From Metopolophium dirhodum (Eukaryota; Arthropoda; Insecta; Hemiptera; Aphididae), in the NCBI RefSeq assembly GCF_019925205.1, contig NC_083560.1, positions 38,548,270 to 38,612,269 on the forward strand: a DNA stretch of 64,000 nucleotides, given 5' to 3'. Numbering within the stretch: position 1 is the stretch's first letter; every line of letters starts with the position of its first letter. Of this stretch, positions 11,992 through 23,640 are shown piece after piece. The notes under the pieces were generated by a model. It had not been told where the DNA came from. It was given only the letters and a program-made list of their open reading frames with translations, and made no database searches. Made by a program: the position numbers and the translations under genes.

Positions 11992-13250
11992 GCTATTTAC
12001 GTACAATGTTTAATTATACAATTTTATCATCAATCATCATCATAGTAAAGTGCAAACCAAAATGATATAGCCTAACTAAAAACCATTATATACCTACTTT
12101 AGTATAAAAAAGGTTGTGTTACAAATAGAAAATCAAAATCTAACAATGATCAAAATATTAACCCAAGATAGCATGCACTAAAAATATTCACAAGAATACA
12201 TGCACACAGTGTTCCTGACCGTCTATTGAACCGTACGGATCACCAGTGTCAAAGCAACAATCTCGACAGTCACCACTCACAATGATAAGTTAAAAAATAA
12301 TTTATAATCGAGATATCATAATATTAAATATTTTATAAATGTCACAGTTAACTTGACAGTCTTTTAAACTGCATTTTAATGCGAATACACTTTGAGCATT
12401 TCTAAGATAAAGACATCTGATCCTATACAGTTGGGAGTTGCATCTAATTTTAGTTTATTACTTATATAGAAGATACTAATTTATCATAGTTAATATTTCG
12501 AATTTGTGAAACTTAAGAGGACGTCGAACTCACATGTGTGTGTCCGTTTTACAGACGTACGATAGCACATTTTCGTTCACTAATTTAAATTGTGTGCTGT
12601 TTGTTTTAATATTAGAGAGAATAGACATATTATCAAATGTTTAGGTAGGAAATGTTCCTACCTGTTAGATAGGTAACTCTCGTTAATTTTTACTATATTT
12701 TGATATTTAAGCAGACGTTACAATGACATTTATTGTCTCCGTCTCATATTTTATTTAACATGTAAGTACTTGCCTACATAATTTTATTTTATTTCATATC
12801 CACAGTCTCTTAAATCCTAAATTATAAACACATAATTGTACAAATTGCTGTTCCGTCAGTCGTATAATCGATGATGTTTCAGAATTAGTAGTGATTGCTG
12901 TCTATAGGCTGGCACCTATTATGTGCACCAATATTGAACTAGGCAGCTGTCGGAAACAGTCGTCAGTCGTATTTACGAGGAGTCTAAGAAACGTTCTTAG
13001 GACAACTACCCAGATGTTCTGCGACTGACCGACAGAACTGACCGTGTACTACACGTCACAGATTAAAGCAGCATTAGATTCGAACCACTCAAACCTCAAA
13101 ATGTATTAACCGCAACGTAATCACATACGAAGCCAGAACACACCGAAACATAGATAATAGAAGATAATAGATTCACAACATACCGTATGAGTTTCTCTCA
13201 AACGTCGTAACGTTAGCGTTTCCGTTAATAATAACGAAACCAACAAATTA

Positions 13251-13338
13251 TTTATTTTTTTTTTTTTTTTTAATTATCATTTATTTATAATAATTATATA
13301 ATATTTAATGAAAAATAAAAAGGTGGGATAGTGGGTTT
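13251..13338. other. Poly-T and AT-rich junction
   Basis: A T run at about 13253-13271 marks the right edge of the segmental duplicate. Nothing coding. Confidence 0.5.
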
Positions 13339-13363
13339 CCTAACCTAATCTAACCTAACCTAT
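13339..13363. repeat. Short interstitial CCTAA (insect telomere-like) tract
   Basis: Five consecutive 5-mers CCTAA CCTAA TCTAA CCTAA CCTAT. The insect telomere repeat is TTAGG/CCTAA, and three units are perfect. The tract is too short to claim more than resemblance. Confidence 0.5.
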
Positions 13364-13370
13364 TTTAACA

Positions 13371-13815
13371 TAACCTTTTATAAAGGAATCCGTTCAATTT
13401 CTCGTTCCTTTAGTATAAATAAGAATTCGTTCAGTTCCTCGTTCATTTAATGTTAAAAGGAACTCGTTGAATTCCTAGTTCCTATATGAAAAGAGAACTC
13501 ATTATTTTCCTCGTTCCTCATGGTTCATGAGTTATCAGTTATTATCATAATCACTATAAAAAATTGGTAGTCTCGTCTATTATTGTTTTTTATAGATTAA
13601 AAACATGATAAGTAAAAAAAATACAACATTTTTCTCCCCAAATGTCTTTTTAAACTTTTCCGAGAAAAACAAAAGAATTATAATACTTACGTTCCTATTC
13701 CTAAAAGTAAGGAATTGATTCACATTCCTATTCCTTTAAAAAATAATGGAATTTTGACCTCCTTTCATTCCTCTAAAAAGGAATCAATTCCAGGAATCGT
13801 TACTTAACAACTCTG
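13371..13815. repeat. Element rich in a GGAAT/GTTCCT word
   Basis: The words 'cgttcaatttctcgttcctt', 'cgttcagttcctcgttc', 'cgttgaattcctagttcct' and, at the right, 'attcctattcc', 'ggaatcaattcc' recur every 30-60 bases. The right side is in opposite sense to the left, as in the ACCGGT element at 8.1 kb. No clear terminal repeat or target duplication was found, so the ends are approximate. Confidence 0.45.
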
Positions 13816-13849
13816 AATTTTATTGTGCATAGAAAATGATAATATAAAC

Positions 13850-16110
13850 ATTTGTGACATTTTCATGTATCTACAGATATTCGTTTTTGAACTACAACAA
13901 AATAACAAGATCGCTACATGAGAAATCGAATAAATATCAAATCTTGTAAAAATATGAACTCCAAACGCTCATAAAAATTTAATTTGATTAGGAATTTTAT
14001 ATTAAATTTTCAAATCTCAGATTTAGAAAGAAAAAATTTTATGAATCTTAACTCAAAATAATTTGCTAATTTTCGCAATTTGTCCGTATTTTGTCAAGAT
14101 TTGAACTTTATATTCTTATAAAAAAAACTGTGACTGAAGATTTTTAATATATTTAAAATATCTCTGCAACATCATAGTAGGTGCCTTGTATTAAATTTTC
14201 AAGTTTTTTAACAAATAAATAAAGTTATATTGACATTCATAGGAAAAAAAAATAATAAAATTGGAAACTGAAAATGTCCGTAAACAGTTCAAAACAAATC
14301 AAAATATTTTGAATATTTTATCTTGTATAGAAAATTCAAATATAAACAACCAGTGAAACACTAAAAACCAAAATCGATTCTGTCGAAAAATTTCCCGTTT
14401 TCTCTATAATTTTTATAGTTTTTCCCGGCGCTTTTGAAAACTATTTAATTTTAACCTCCCGAATGAACTGTATTCATGTTCCCATCGAACATTCGAACAA
14501 GTTACTGAAGTTGAAAATCAACCCAGACAGCATTTTGTAATGATAATATTATAATAGTATTATTATAACGTTATACTAAATTTATTCGTTATCACAATGT
14601 TATAATAATATTATTTTATAAATTTATATTATAAATTTTTTCTCGATTAATTCTGGTTTATGGCAACAACATAAACCTGTAAATGAAAAATATTCTAAAA
14701 AAGAAAACCATACGCTCATCCACATATCATCGCAAAATCTACATAGTTTATTATGTTATAAAATATTAAAATTTATAAAGTTAACTGAGCTACGATTTCG
14801 TGGTTAAAAAGTTATAATGTAAAAGTAGGCGGTAGCAAGTTAACGGTTAATTTAAATTGCATTATTTAATGTTTCAAAATTTCCAATGCTTACCTACTTA
14901 TAAAGTTTGAATATTGTATAAACTATTACAACTTATATAACTACAAAATTATTTGCGAATTTCGATTGATAAGTTTTTAAAAATGTTAACTTTAAATGGT
15001 TTTAAAAAGTATTTATACCTACATTACAAATATGAGTTTTTCTGATTTCATAAGCCGTTTATTAAATTCTATCAATATAAAAAGACTTTTACATTGATTT
15101 ATTGAAATTTACTATAAAATTTTGTAAATTCTGTATTTATCAGTTAATTATTTATTATTTACATTTTTTCTGGTACCTACTTTTAAAAATTTTTCCTAGT
15201 TTCTCGTTGTTCAATTATTCATTATATACCATAGTAATAATAATTATTGTTCTATTATTGTTATTGTATGGATATAACATTATAAAAATATTATTGAACA
15301 ATAAAATTGATTTTCTTTTTTAGTTCATTTTTGCAACGTTTTAATATTTTATGAACCAATAGTAAGCTTAAAACGTGTAAGCACTATTTTATTAATATTT
15401 TTGTCATTTTCGAGATTTTAAAAAATGTTGTCAAAATTGAACTTCAGATGCTTATCAAAAAGAAACGTGCATATCGTGCCTTTAATATTTCTCAACTGCT
15501 GTTATAACAACATCAGTAATTTTATCTATATAAAATGATACAATACCTACACATATATGGTTAAAAATTCAAGTATCTGCGTTTATTCGGCTTTTAATTA
15601 AAACAAAATAAGAAAAATAGTTCGATGAGAAATTGTTAACTAATACGGGTGAATGTTGAATAGATTTGAATAACAAACAATATTTAACAATTAATTTGAT
15701 TTTCCGTTAAATTTTTTTTTTTGTTAAAGGTACGACAACTTAGGAATCTTGTATGATATTGTCAAATGTTAGTTATGAAAAGGAAATTTTTAAAAATGTC
15801 TAACTACAAAGTAAATTGCAAATTTTTACGATTTTTACGAAATGAACAAAAGTTTAACTTTACAGACTTACATAAGAAATTATTTTAAATTAAACGCTCG
15901 TTTTTCTTTTAATTTCCACCAATTAAAAGTTACTATAGGAACGTTTTATTAAACTTTCAGGTTTTTGATAGAACAAAATAGTTCTTTCGACATTTATAAA
16001 AAAAATTTTAAATTTCATATAGTTTCGAAATGTCAAAATATTTTGAAAATTTTATCTTGTATGCAAAACATATTTCTATATCTAACTAAAAAATGGCTAC
16101 ACCCGTTTTC
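13850..16110. repeat. Old dispersed-element fragments, no gene
   Basis: The part 14150-14305 matches 42300-42440 in reverse orientation ('acggacattttcggtttcc', 'gaatgtcaataaaatttt', 'cttgaaaatttaatacaagg'). Similar phrases recur at 8.95 kb and at 15.7-16.1 kb. These belong to one dispersed repeat family. The 73-codon frame at 15102-15323 is hydrophobic AT-driven noise. Confidence 0.6.
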
Positions 16111-17500
16111 TGAGTAAGTTTTTTTGATTTTGAAAAACAAAACGTTTGTAATATTATAATGCTACCTATGAAATATTTTAAACAGTAGGTACATTTTAAT
16201 GAAAATATTTTATTATTTTTTACCGTAATTTTCGCTTGTTTTAAATTTTTTTTTTAAGAACCTCTATTTTTTAAACAAGATATCTCTTAAGTAATAGTTT
16301 ATATTGTCACCAATAAATCTAAAAATATATAACCACAATGTAATTTTCATATTACTGTGTTACTGTTTTGATTTTTACAAAAAATAATGTTGCAGCCATT
16401 ATAAATCATAACGACAATTCGATATATTATGATATTATTAGGTAGAACGGTAGGTATGTACAGGCCGATACTAGGTATTCAATATTCTTACAAACTTTCT
16501 TTGCCATTTATGGAATTAAATCTTGTATAGGAACAAGATGATCCATAAACACCTATATTATTTCCAAAAGCTGTATATTTTTTGAAAAGATTGTTTTTAC
16601 ATAATTTATATGTTTTAATATGTTTAATAATTTAAAACTTTTCAAAATATTGAGTTAAGACACTTTAAATTGAAATGTACCTATCACCTTTTACAATAAT
16701 TATATTTTTATAAAGTGTAAGTATTTTCGTATGATTAGTAATTAGGTATTACTAACTTATTAGTTATTAGGTATATAAATACATTTTTATTAGAGTTACA
16801 ATAATTATATGTTTATAATTATTGAAAACTATATAGTCTACACTTAATAACACAGTCGTTGTCATAGTAGGTAATAAAAAAACATTCAATACTTTAGGAG
16901 ATAATGATTGATTGCATTTAAGATTATTCGCTCCAAATCATAACACGAGTTAACACCTAAATAATACAAACTTATATGTCTACTATAGTACATACTTAGG
17001 TAATAATACATTTTGTTTGTATAAAATATCATAAAAGCAACTTATAAATTAATCGTTTTGAAACAAATATTTCCAGGTTCAAAATAATTTATTCAATGAA
17101 AATATAATAGAATTACCGATAATTTTAAATTTCAGTTTAAATAGTCTATTAACTATATTATATAGAGGGCACATAGTGGGTATCATCTTTCAGGCAATTT
17201 TAATTGAGTTATTTCTGCGGAAATTTTAATTTTTTTAATTCTACATCTATAGTTATGAAATAGTATTTGTAACTGCCTCATAAGAAATTCATTTTTTTTC
17301 GTGCTATTTACCATCTATTTAATAAAAATAATTAATTATATTTGAACACAACTAAACTATTATTTTTTGTGTTTCATTGTTTATAGCTAAATATGCTTAC
17401 GTTAATATATTATATCTATACCAATATACTAATATACACTCAACCCGCATCCGTCCTTGCATTATCGCAGAATATGATTGAATAACATTTTACATTTGTA
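16111..17500. other. Intergenic AT-rich stretch
   Basis: No supported gene or structured repeat. Short TAGGTA/TACCTA words typical of the whole window are frequent. Confidence 0.5.
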
Positions 17501-17509
17501 ACCGCGTTA

Positions 17510-17633
17510 GGGCCGTTCTTACAATGTCCGGTAAAGTGTCAGGTAACACTAACCGACTGATAACAGATTGTATTACTATCAGAATTCATCAGATCGGCCG
17601 GTTAACTTTAAACGGACATTGTAAGAACGGCCC
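17510..17633. mobile_element. PIF/Harbinger-type MITE, 124 bp
   Basis: Perfect 21-bp terminal inverted repeats beginning GGGCCGTTCTTACAATGTCC, flanked by TTA on both sides (17507-17509 and 17634-17636). A 3-bp TTA target duplication and GGG ends are the signature of PIF/Harbinger elements. No coding capacity. The intact repeats indicate a young insertion or strong conservation. Confidence 0.9.
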
Positions 17634-17844
17634 TTAGACTAAACTATGGAGTGTGTACTAGTTAAAACTTAAAAGCATGAAGTATCAATACGTCATTTGT
17701 ATCGTGCTGGTTTTATTATATTTTTTTAATATTTAAAACTAGATTGTGCCAAAATAAAAAATTAAATCAGTTAACTAATGATTCAATTTATCTATTAAGT
17801 CATTAGGCCAAAGTAAAAAGGTAAAACACATTAAAAAAAAAAAA

Positions 17845-18000
17845 TAAAGTATTTATAAAAGTATCTGTAAATACTTTTTAAAAGTATATGTATTTGTACT
17901 TAAATACATTTTCCAAGAATTCAAATACGTATTTTAAATACTTTTGAAAATAAGTATCCGTATCTGTACTTGAATACTTTTTTAAAGTTTCTTTTACAAG
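17845..18000. repeat. AAGTATTTAAATAC-word element fragment
   Basis: Repeated variants of 'aaagtatttgtatttgtac' and 'aaatacttttaaaagtat' on both strands ('aagtatctgtaaatac', 'aaatacgtattttaaatac', 'tatctgtacttgaatac'). This is another palindromic-word-dense sequence like those at 8.1 and 13.4 kb, probably part of a non-autonomous DNA element. The ends were not resolved. Confidence 0.5.
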
Positions 18001-18059
18001 ACTGGTCGTAGATCATAAATAATGACGAAACAAAATAAAAAAAAAAAATGCTTTGAAAA

Positions 18060-18490
18060 TCAAAAAAAAATTTGGTGTGAGGCGGATTTGTGGTTAGGCG
18101 GACGTTAAGACTGCTCCGGTGCGCGGCCGGTGACCGACCACGTAGTGCACAGTGGAGCAATTAGTTTTATCTTTCCAAGTTTAACATACTGCCAGTGAAG
18201 GCAAGGTGTGAACACGAATCTAGCTAGTAGCCAGAGGTCTGCCGTACGGCTGGTCTGACGCCGCCTACTACGAGCGCCTCACGGTATTCGATACGAATTC
18301 GGTTGTATATATACATCGCACATCGATCCTGGTAATAGCTGGTTAGAGCCAGCCACCGATATACTGTCTATAGCCGCGGAGACGGCAGCGCCCTCTGGTA
18401 GTGGGATACACTTGGCCGTCTCAACCGAACATCACACACACCTCAGTAGTGTGCAATACCATTACCGTGGACATAAAGGAGACTTGATAC
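18060..18490. other. GC-rich island of unknown nature
   Basis: This stretch is visibly richer in G+C and CpG than its surroundings ('cggtgcgcggccggtgaccg', 'tagccgcggagacggcagcg'). It has a TATATATA word near 18306 and short stems ('ctggttagagccagcc'). No long frame is present. Candidates are a solo LTR, the 5' end of a LINE, or a promoter. The 79-codon minus frame that overlaps the left part (17921-18160) runs into AT noise and is not accepted. Confidence 0.45.
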
Positions 18491-18610
18491 CAGGGCCTTG
18501 CACCCGAATTAACCGGAACCCCTAAAAACCCTAATTACACACGAAACCGATATAACCTGATTAATTCTGTTTCCAAAACACCCGAATTGACCAAAACCCG
18601 AATAATTTTG
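18491..18610. repeat. Possible left end of a CAGGG element with CCCGAATT words
   Basis: Starts CAGGGCCTTGCACCCG and continues with 'cccgaattaaccgg', 'acccgaattgacc', 'acccgaata'. The CAGGG start and repeated word echo the hAT-like element at 8087. No matching right end was found downstream, so it is probably truncated. Confidence 0.4.
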
Positions 18611-18619
18611 TATTATACA

Positions 18620-19040
18620 ATTTTCATGTGATATAATATAATTTTGTATGTACTTCATGTGTTGAGTTAAATTCTTAAGTTAGTTGATTTATGATAGTAA
18701 TAATAAATTAACAGGGATAATTTTACAATCACTCATAGGTAAATTCAATAATAATTTTCTTGAAAATAAAATCCAATAAAATCATTAATTGTTTCTAATT
18801 AAACCAAATCCACAAATACTAAATTATTTCTTATACCTAATATTTATATAGATAAATATAATTTACTGCTTTATTAGCATATACAATAAAACAAAATATG
18901 GCCAATAGCAATATAAAATATAGACATGGTCTCAACAAAATAAAAAACGTATTGACACTGTCTTGACAGTCGTGACCAAAATACCAAATACTAATAACAG
19001 TAATAACTAATAAGTATTAATCTATACTTAGAAAATCCAA
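18620..19040. other. AT-rich intergenic
   Basis: Nothing recognised. Confidence 0.4.
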
Positions 19041-19049
19041 ATACCACTC

Positions 19050-19704
19050 ACTCACTGATCACTGTATCTCAAAAACTACTCAACGTACAGACTTGAAATT
19101 TGGAATAGGGGTTCTTTTCATGTTTTCACCGTGCAATAAGAAAGGATTTGCCAAAATTCGCATTTTAAAGAGGTGCTCAAACAGGGACATTGAAGTTAAC
19201 ATTGGAAATTTTATTTTTATTTATTAATAGTTCCCATTGGTTACAGTCAACAGTAGAAATTATTTGTGTTTGTTTATTATCGGTTGCCATTGGTTTTTTG
19301 GGCAGATCAAGTACAAGCTTGGATCAATTCAAATTATTGAAAATTGTCTACCAAGGTGATTGGTGAAAGAGTTGCCTTTGTCCGCGATCCGACGTACTCG
19401 GATTGCCTACCGGGGTGGTTGAGTTGCACTTACTGCAGGCTGCAGCATGTTACACCCAAAAGTAGATTAACAATCATCATTTTTTTAAGATTTGCGTTTT
19501 TTTACGGGTAATGAAGTGCTATAAAAATTAATACCATTAATACCGTTAGAAACATTTCAATACGTTTACATTAACCGTTTTTTATATTCACTTGCCGATC
19601 ACATTAAACGATAAAATTTAAATAAAAAATTATACATATCATTGTCCAAAAACAAAATAAACAACCAATCACGGGCGAAGCTGTGACGGGTCGGCTAGTA
19701 CCTA
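19050..19704 (+). repeat. Dispersed insect repeat ending 'gaagctgtgacgggtcggct'
   Basis: It begins near 'atctcaaaaactactcaacg', 'agacttgaaatttggaat' and ends 'cacgggcgaagctgtgacgg'. That start and end pair is a widely dispersed insect repeat (Helitron-like or related, from memory). Its right 200 bases match 23440-23640 in reverse orientation. No coding capacity was found. Confidence 0.65.
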
Positions 19705-20680
19705 TATATAGTCGCCAACGAACTTCCCAATCGGTATTCTTATAATTTAGTAATGAATATCGTAATTCGTGGCTATATTTACCAATTTTTCGGAAATCAC
19801 AATATCATTATTTATATTTTATTTTATTTAATTTATCGGTGGCTGAACGGTGACCATCCCTATAGGTGACTTGGCAAGTGATAAATAAAGGTAAATAGAA
19901 AGTAAATAAGTACTTGAGTTAAATGTAACTGTTATATAAGCAATGACAATCTTGCTACTATTTGTTGGGATATTACAAAAAAAAACGTTGGTAAATAATT
20001 GTAGGTATGTGTATAATAAAAATTCTATTATTTATTCGTTGGTTATAAATAGTAATTTTGTTATATATTATAATATTAACAGATGTAGATAAAAGGGGGG
20101 TTTACAGCCCCTAACACCTTAGGCCATAGGTAGTTAAAATATTTTATTTTATCCAACATAAATACATAATATAGATAATATGCAATACAAGGTTATTTTG
20201 TAATTAAAGTTTGTTATTATTATTTTATTTTATAATATCTATATACCTGTAATGAATATTTTATTCACGAGAAAATTTAAACTTAATGCCTGCGATTTTA
20301 AATGAAGTTGTTTTTGTTGTGATGACGTAGACCATAGTTTTTTTCTTGATATACAGCTTACTGACTCTTCTCCATTTTATTGTACACTACTACTTAGGAA
20401 TATGTATTGAAGTATAAAACAAAGTATTGTTAAGAAAAAAACTATTATTTACTGTTATGAATAAACCTACTGAATATAAACTGTATTTATTAAACTTGAA
20501 TGCAATAGTTGATCTAAATTATACAAAAGTCTTTATACTGAACATTAACAAAAAAAGATATAATAAATATATGTTTTATCATAAGATAGTCCATATGTGT
20601 GTATTATTACAACCAATAACAAGACTATTATTAATGCTAATTAGATATAAAATATGGTAGCCTATTAACAACTACTTTAC
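19705..20680. other. Intergenic AT-rich
   Basis: A 77-codon plus frame at 20427-20660 is Leu/Ile/Tyr/Lys rich and lies antisense and just downstream of the kelch remnant. Part of it ('caataacaagactattattaatgctaattagatataaaat') is duplicated at about 21065-21102, so it is duplicated non-coding sequence rather than a gene. Confidence 0.5.
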
Positions 20681-20689
20681 TAAAAACAC

Positions 20690-22075
20690 AGAAGTTCTTG
20701 ACAATGTTCCCATGGACCAGGTATTGGTAATGAATTGTACACTTCTATAGTAAAAACAAATTCTTCCGATTTTTTTGTTTTTCCGTCAATCACATACAAT
20801 AAACCATCTGATTCAACTACTCCTATATAAAAATGTTATTACTTCTCTGTAAAATACGGAACATTGCCGCTCAAAAAGCTCAAGCCTGGAAGAAACAAAA
20901 TAAGATGACAGATCATTTTATACAGTGTGTATGTTTGTCTTATTTTTGTATGAAAATATGTACACTCATTGAAAAATACGTCTATTCCGTTAACCATCAT
21001 AGTCCCTGTCCCGACAGTGATGATTAATCGAGTTTCTACTGTAATATGTTTTATCATAACTACCAACAATGAGACTATTATCAATGCTAATTAGATATAA
21101 AATGTAGTAGTCTATTAACAACTATTCTACTAAAAACACAGAGGTCAATGTTACTTCTTAACAAAGTTTCCATTGACGAAGTATTGGTGTTGAGTTGTAC
21201 ACTTCTATAGTATTAACATATTCTACAGATTTATCTGTTTCTCCACCATTCACAAACAATAAATCATCCAATGCAACAACTCCTAAATAAAATTGTTATT
21301 TCAATTCAATATTTTTTTAAAGACTAATTAAAATTTAATTAATTAAGATAAATTATAATTTTTATGTTCACTAGGCATGTATTGAGAAAAATTGATATTA
21401 GCAATAAAATACCATACACTCCATCATTGGTCTACAGGTCTCAATTCCGTTAAGAAATGTTGATCCGTCACTACCACTGATAGCATACATAACGCCATCC
21501 TAAACTTCTATACTAACTCCTTTGTAACATACAGATAGTTCTAAACTAGGTAGTTCATGTGTGGGATCATAACATTCAACAAGCTTCAAATGTTTTGAAC
21601 ACTCAAAAACTTCCATCTACACAATTAAATGAAATAAAATATTTATCAAATTAAAATAAAAAAAGTTCAATATTTGCTCACCAATAAACAATTATTGAGT
21701 ATACCCACACACATATCACTTTGTTAGTAGTCAATAGTCATATCAGTAAGCATATTTCGTTTTTGAACACTGACATCAAAAAACTCTGCACCGAATCGTA
21801 TTTGGAATGCCAAAATGCCGAACTGACTTCTGTAAATGAAATTGTAATGCTTCTAATACAAAATCATTAACTAAATAAATTATAATAATTATTATTAAAA
21901 TATATGAATTCATAATAAAGGAACATTTATGAAAATAACATTTACATTTGGGATTATATTTTAAAAGTCGTTCACATTGTTTAATATTTAATGCTTTTCT
22001 AGGAACTCTACTAGTAAGAAAAGTTATTGTAATTTTTTTGAAACTTTGGGTTTTGGAACTCATTGGGTTTCTCAA
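20690..22075 (-). pseudogene. Kelch-like (BTB-BACK-kelch family) pseudogene fragment
   Basis: Minus-strand pieces in order: a BACK-like exon (about 22050-21955) with RVPRKALNIKQ and ERLLKYNPKC; an AT intron; NDFVLEALQFHLQKS with HFGIPNTIRC (about 21850-21785); then kelch-repeat pieces. The kelch pieces are VECYDP...DGVMYAISGSDGSTFLNGIE with a TAG inside (21616-21400), GVVALDDLLFVNGG...TIEVYNS with a stop (21290-21140) and GVVESDGLLYVIDG...TIEVYNS ending early (20830-20690). Kelch proteins act as substrate adaptors for cullin-3 ubiquitin ligases. The order is right but stops and missing Trp/Gly positions show decay. The two last pieces are near-duplicates (about 430 bp apart), reflecting a tandem duplication. 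The BTB domain is absent. An intron-retaining partial copy lies at 34.2 kb. Confidence 0.7.
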
Positions 22076-22169
22076 AAAACTGATTCAATTACATAAAATC
22101 AGTGGCGGTTCTATCATAACATTAATATATGTAGGGTTCTCTCTTTTTATAGCAAGCAAATAAATATTT

Positions 22170-23430
22170 ATTGTTTTTGTACGGTATTAAATTTGATTTC
22201 AAATTTTTTAGTTTCAATGTTTTGATAATATACTGTACTAGTAGCATTAATATTAATTCATAATTATAATTGTTTTAGACTGGTTAACAATAGTTGAATT
22301 ATATTTAACTTACTATTTGTTATTTATATCTACACACCATTGTTTATTGTGATTGATTGTTAAAAATATTAATAGTTTATAGGTGAACGGTACACCGTGG
22401 TGGTTTTGTAATCAATAACAGATGTATTACTTAAGAGTTAAAGAAAAACATAAACTGACATGGCTATAGCTGTAAAGCCTTGTTTTTTACAACTGTGTAA
22501 TATCTATAATGATCCCCATTACACCCATCCGCTTATTTATGTTATTTAATAAGACATGTGATTTCAGTATAATCACTTTAAGTTGCTACTGTAAGTGTGT
22601 ACATATAAGATTATATTATATTAAATGTAAATTTTAGGTAAGTTGATTATCCAATAAAATAAATATAATATATAAATATTAATTATATATATATATTAAA
22701 ATACAAGTACCTACCTAAACAAAAATTTTCAATGTTAGTTAGCTATTTCCTCAAATAGAACAGCAAAGTCACTACAGGAAATAATCTCAATACATTTTTC
22801 ACAAGATAACGAAATTTTATAAAAAATTATCTTATTAAAATTGATACTTATATTTAGCAAAATAACAATGGTGGCATCTGAAAAATTATAAATAATATAA
22901 CCCATTTAAATGTTTTCTTAGAGAAGTCAAATTTTGTTGAAATACAAAATATTTTTTGATAATTACTCATGCAAATAATTATATTTATAAGTAAGTACAC
23001 CTAATGTTAATAATGTAAACAATTAATAAAAATAAATCATAGTATTTAGATATAGATAATTAGATAACAGCGTGTGATTCATATTTTTATATATTATTGA
23101 ATGATGGTTTTATTTGGTTCTATTAGAATATATGTAATTGTATATAATATTATATATTTTTTATTATTGTTATTTTTATTTATTGACATTTGAATTAAAT
23201 ATAAACAACATGTGGTAGACAGTAAACCACATAAGACAAGAATACAATTTTATAAAACAAAATACTAAATAAAGGACTTGACAATAATTCAGTAGCAGTT
23301 TTGGTAAAAGATTCAGTATCATTAACTATATTCATATTGAAATAATCAGTTTTAGTTTTTGAGTCTGTAAATATATCAATATTATAATAGAAAATCAAAT
23401 ACAAATAAAATATATGTAATTAAATGTATA
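22170..23430. other. AT-rich intergenic
   Basis: No supported gene. Contains TA-rich microsatellite (about 22670-22700). The 69-codon minus frame at 23195-23404 has no recognisable features. Confidence 0.5.
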
Positions 23431-23436
23431 TATATT

Positions 23437-23640
23437 ACAAACCGACCTGTCATAGCTTTGCCCGTGATGTGTTGTTTATTTTGCTTTCGGACGATGATAT
23501 GTATAATTTTTTATTCAAATTTTATCGTTTAATGAAGTAAATATAAAAAAATGGTTAGTGAAAACGTATTGAAGTGTTTCTAGCGGTATTAATGATAAAT
23601 ATATTTTTATTAAAAAAAGCTGATCCCGTGCACTTTGTTG
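23437..23640 (-). repeat. Inverted partial copy of the 19.1-19.7 kb repeat
   Basis: 'acctgtcatagctttgcccg', 'gtgttgtttattttgctttc', 'atatgtataattttttattc' and 'gtgaaaacgtattgaagtgt' are reverse-complement matches to 19500-19700. Confidence 0.75.

Larger units (their letters stand above)
10201..13250 (-). repeat. Segmental duplicate of the zinc-finger gene's 5' region
   Basis: Three blocks match the intact zinc-finger locus in the same order and orientation. The first is 10201-10330 against about 53462-53575 (exon 2, including 'tggactggagtaactac'). The second is 10340-10490 plus 12000-12215 against 54010-54320 ('catcgtatctagaaaa', 'ggttgtgttacaaata', 'taacccaagatagca', 'attcacaagaatac'). The third is about 12735-13220 against 57335-57705 ('atttaacatgtaagtac', 'ccgtcagtc.tataatcgatgatgtttcag', 'ctcaaacgtcgtaacgtt'). 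The copy lacks exon 1 and carries a DDE transposon. The other locus instead has about 2.8 kb of extra repeats between the second and third blocks. Confidence 0.85.
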
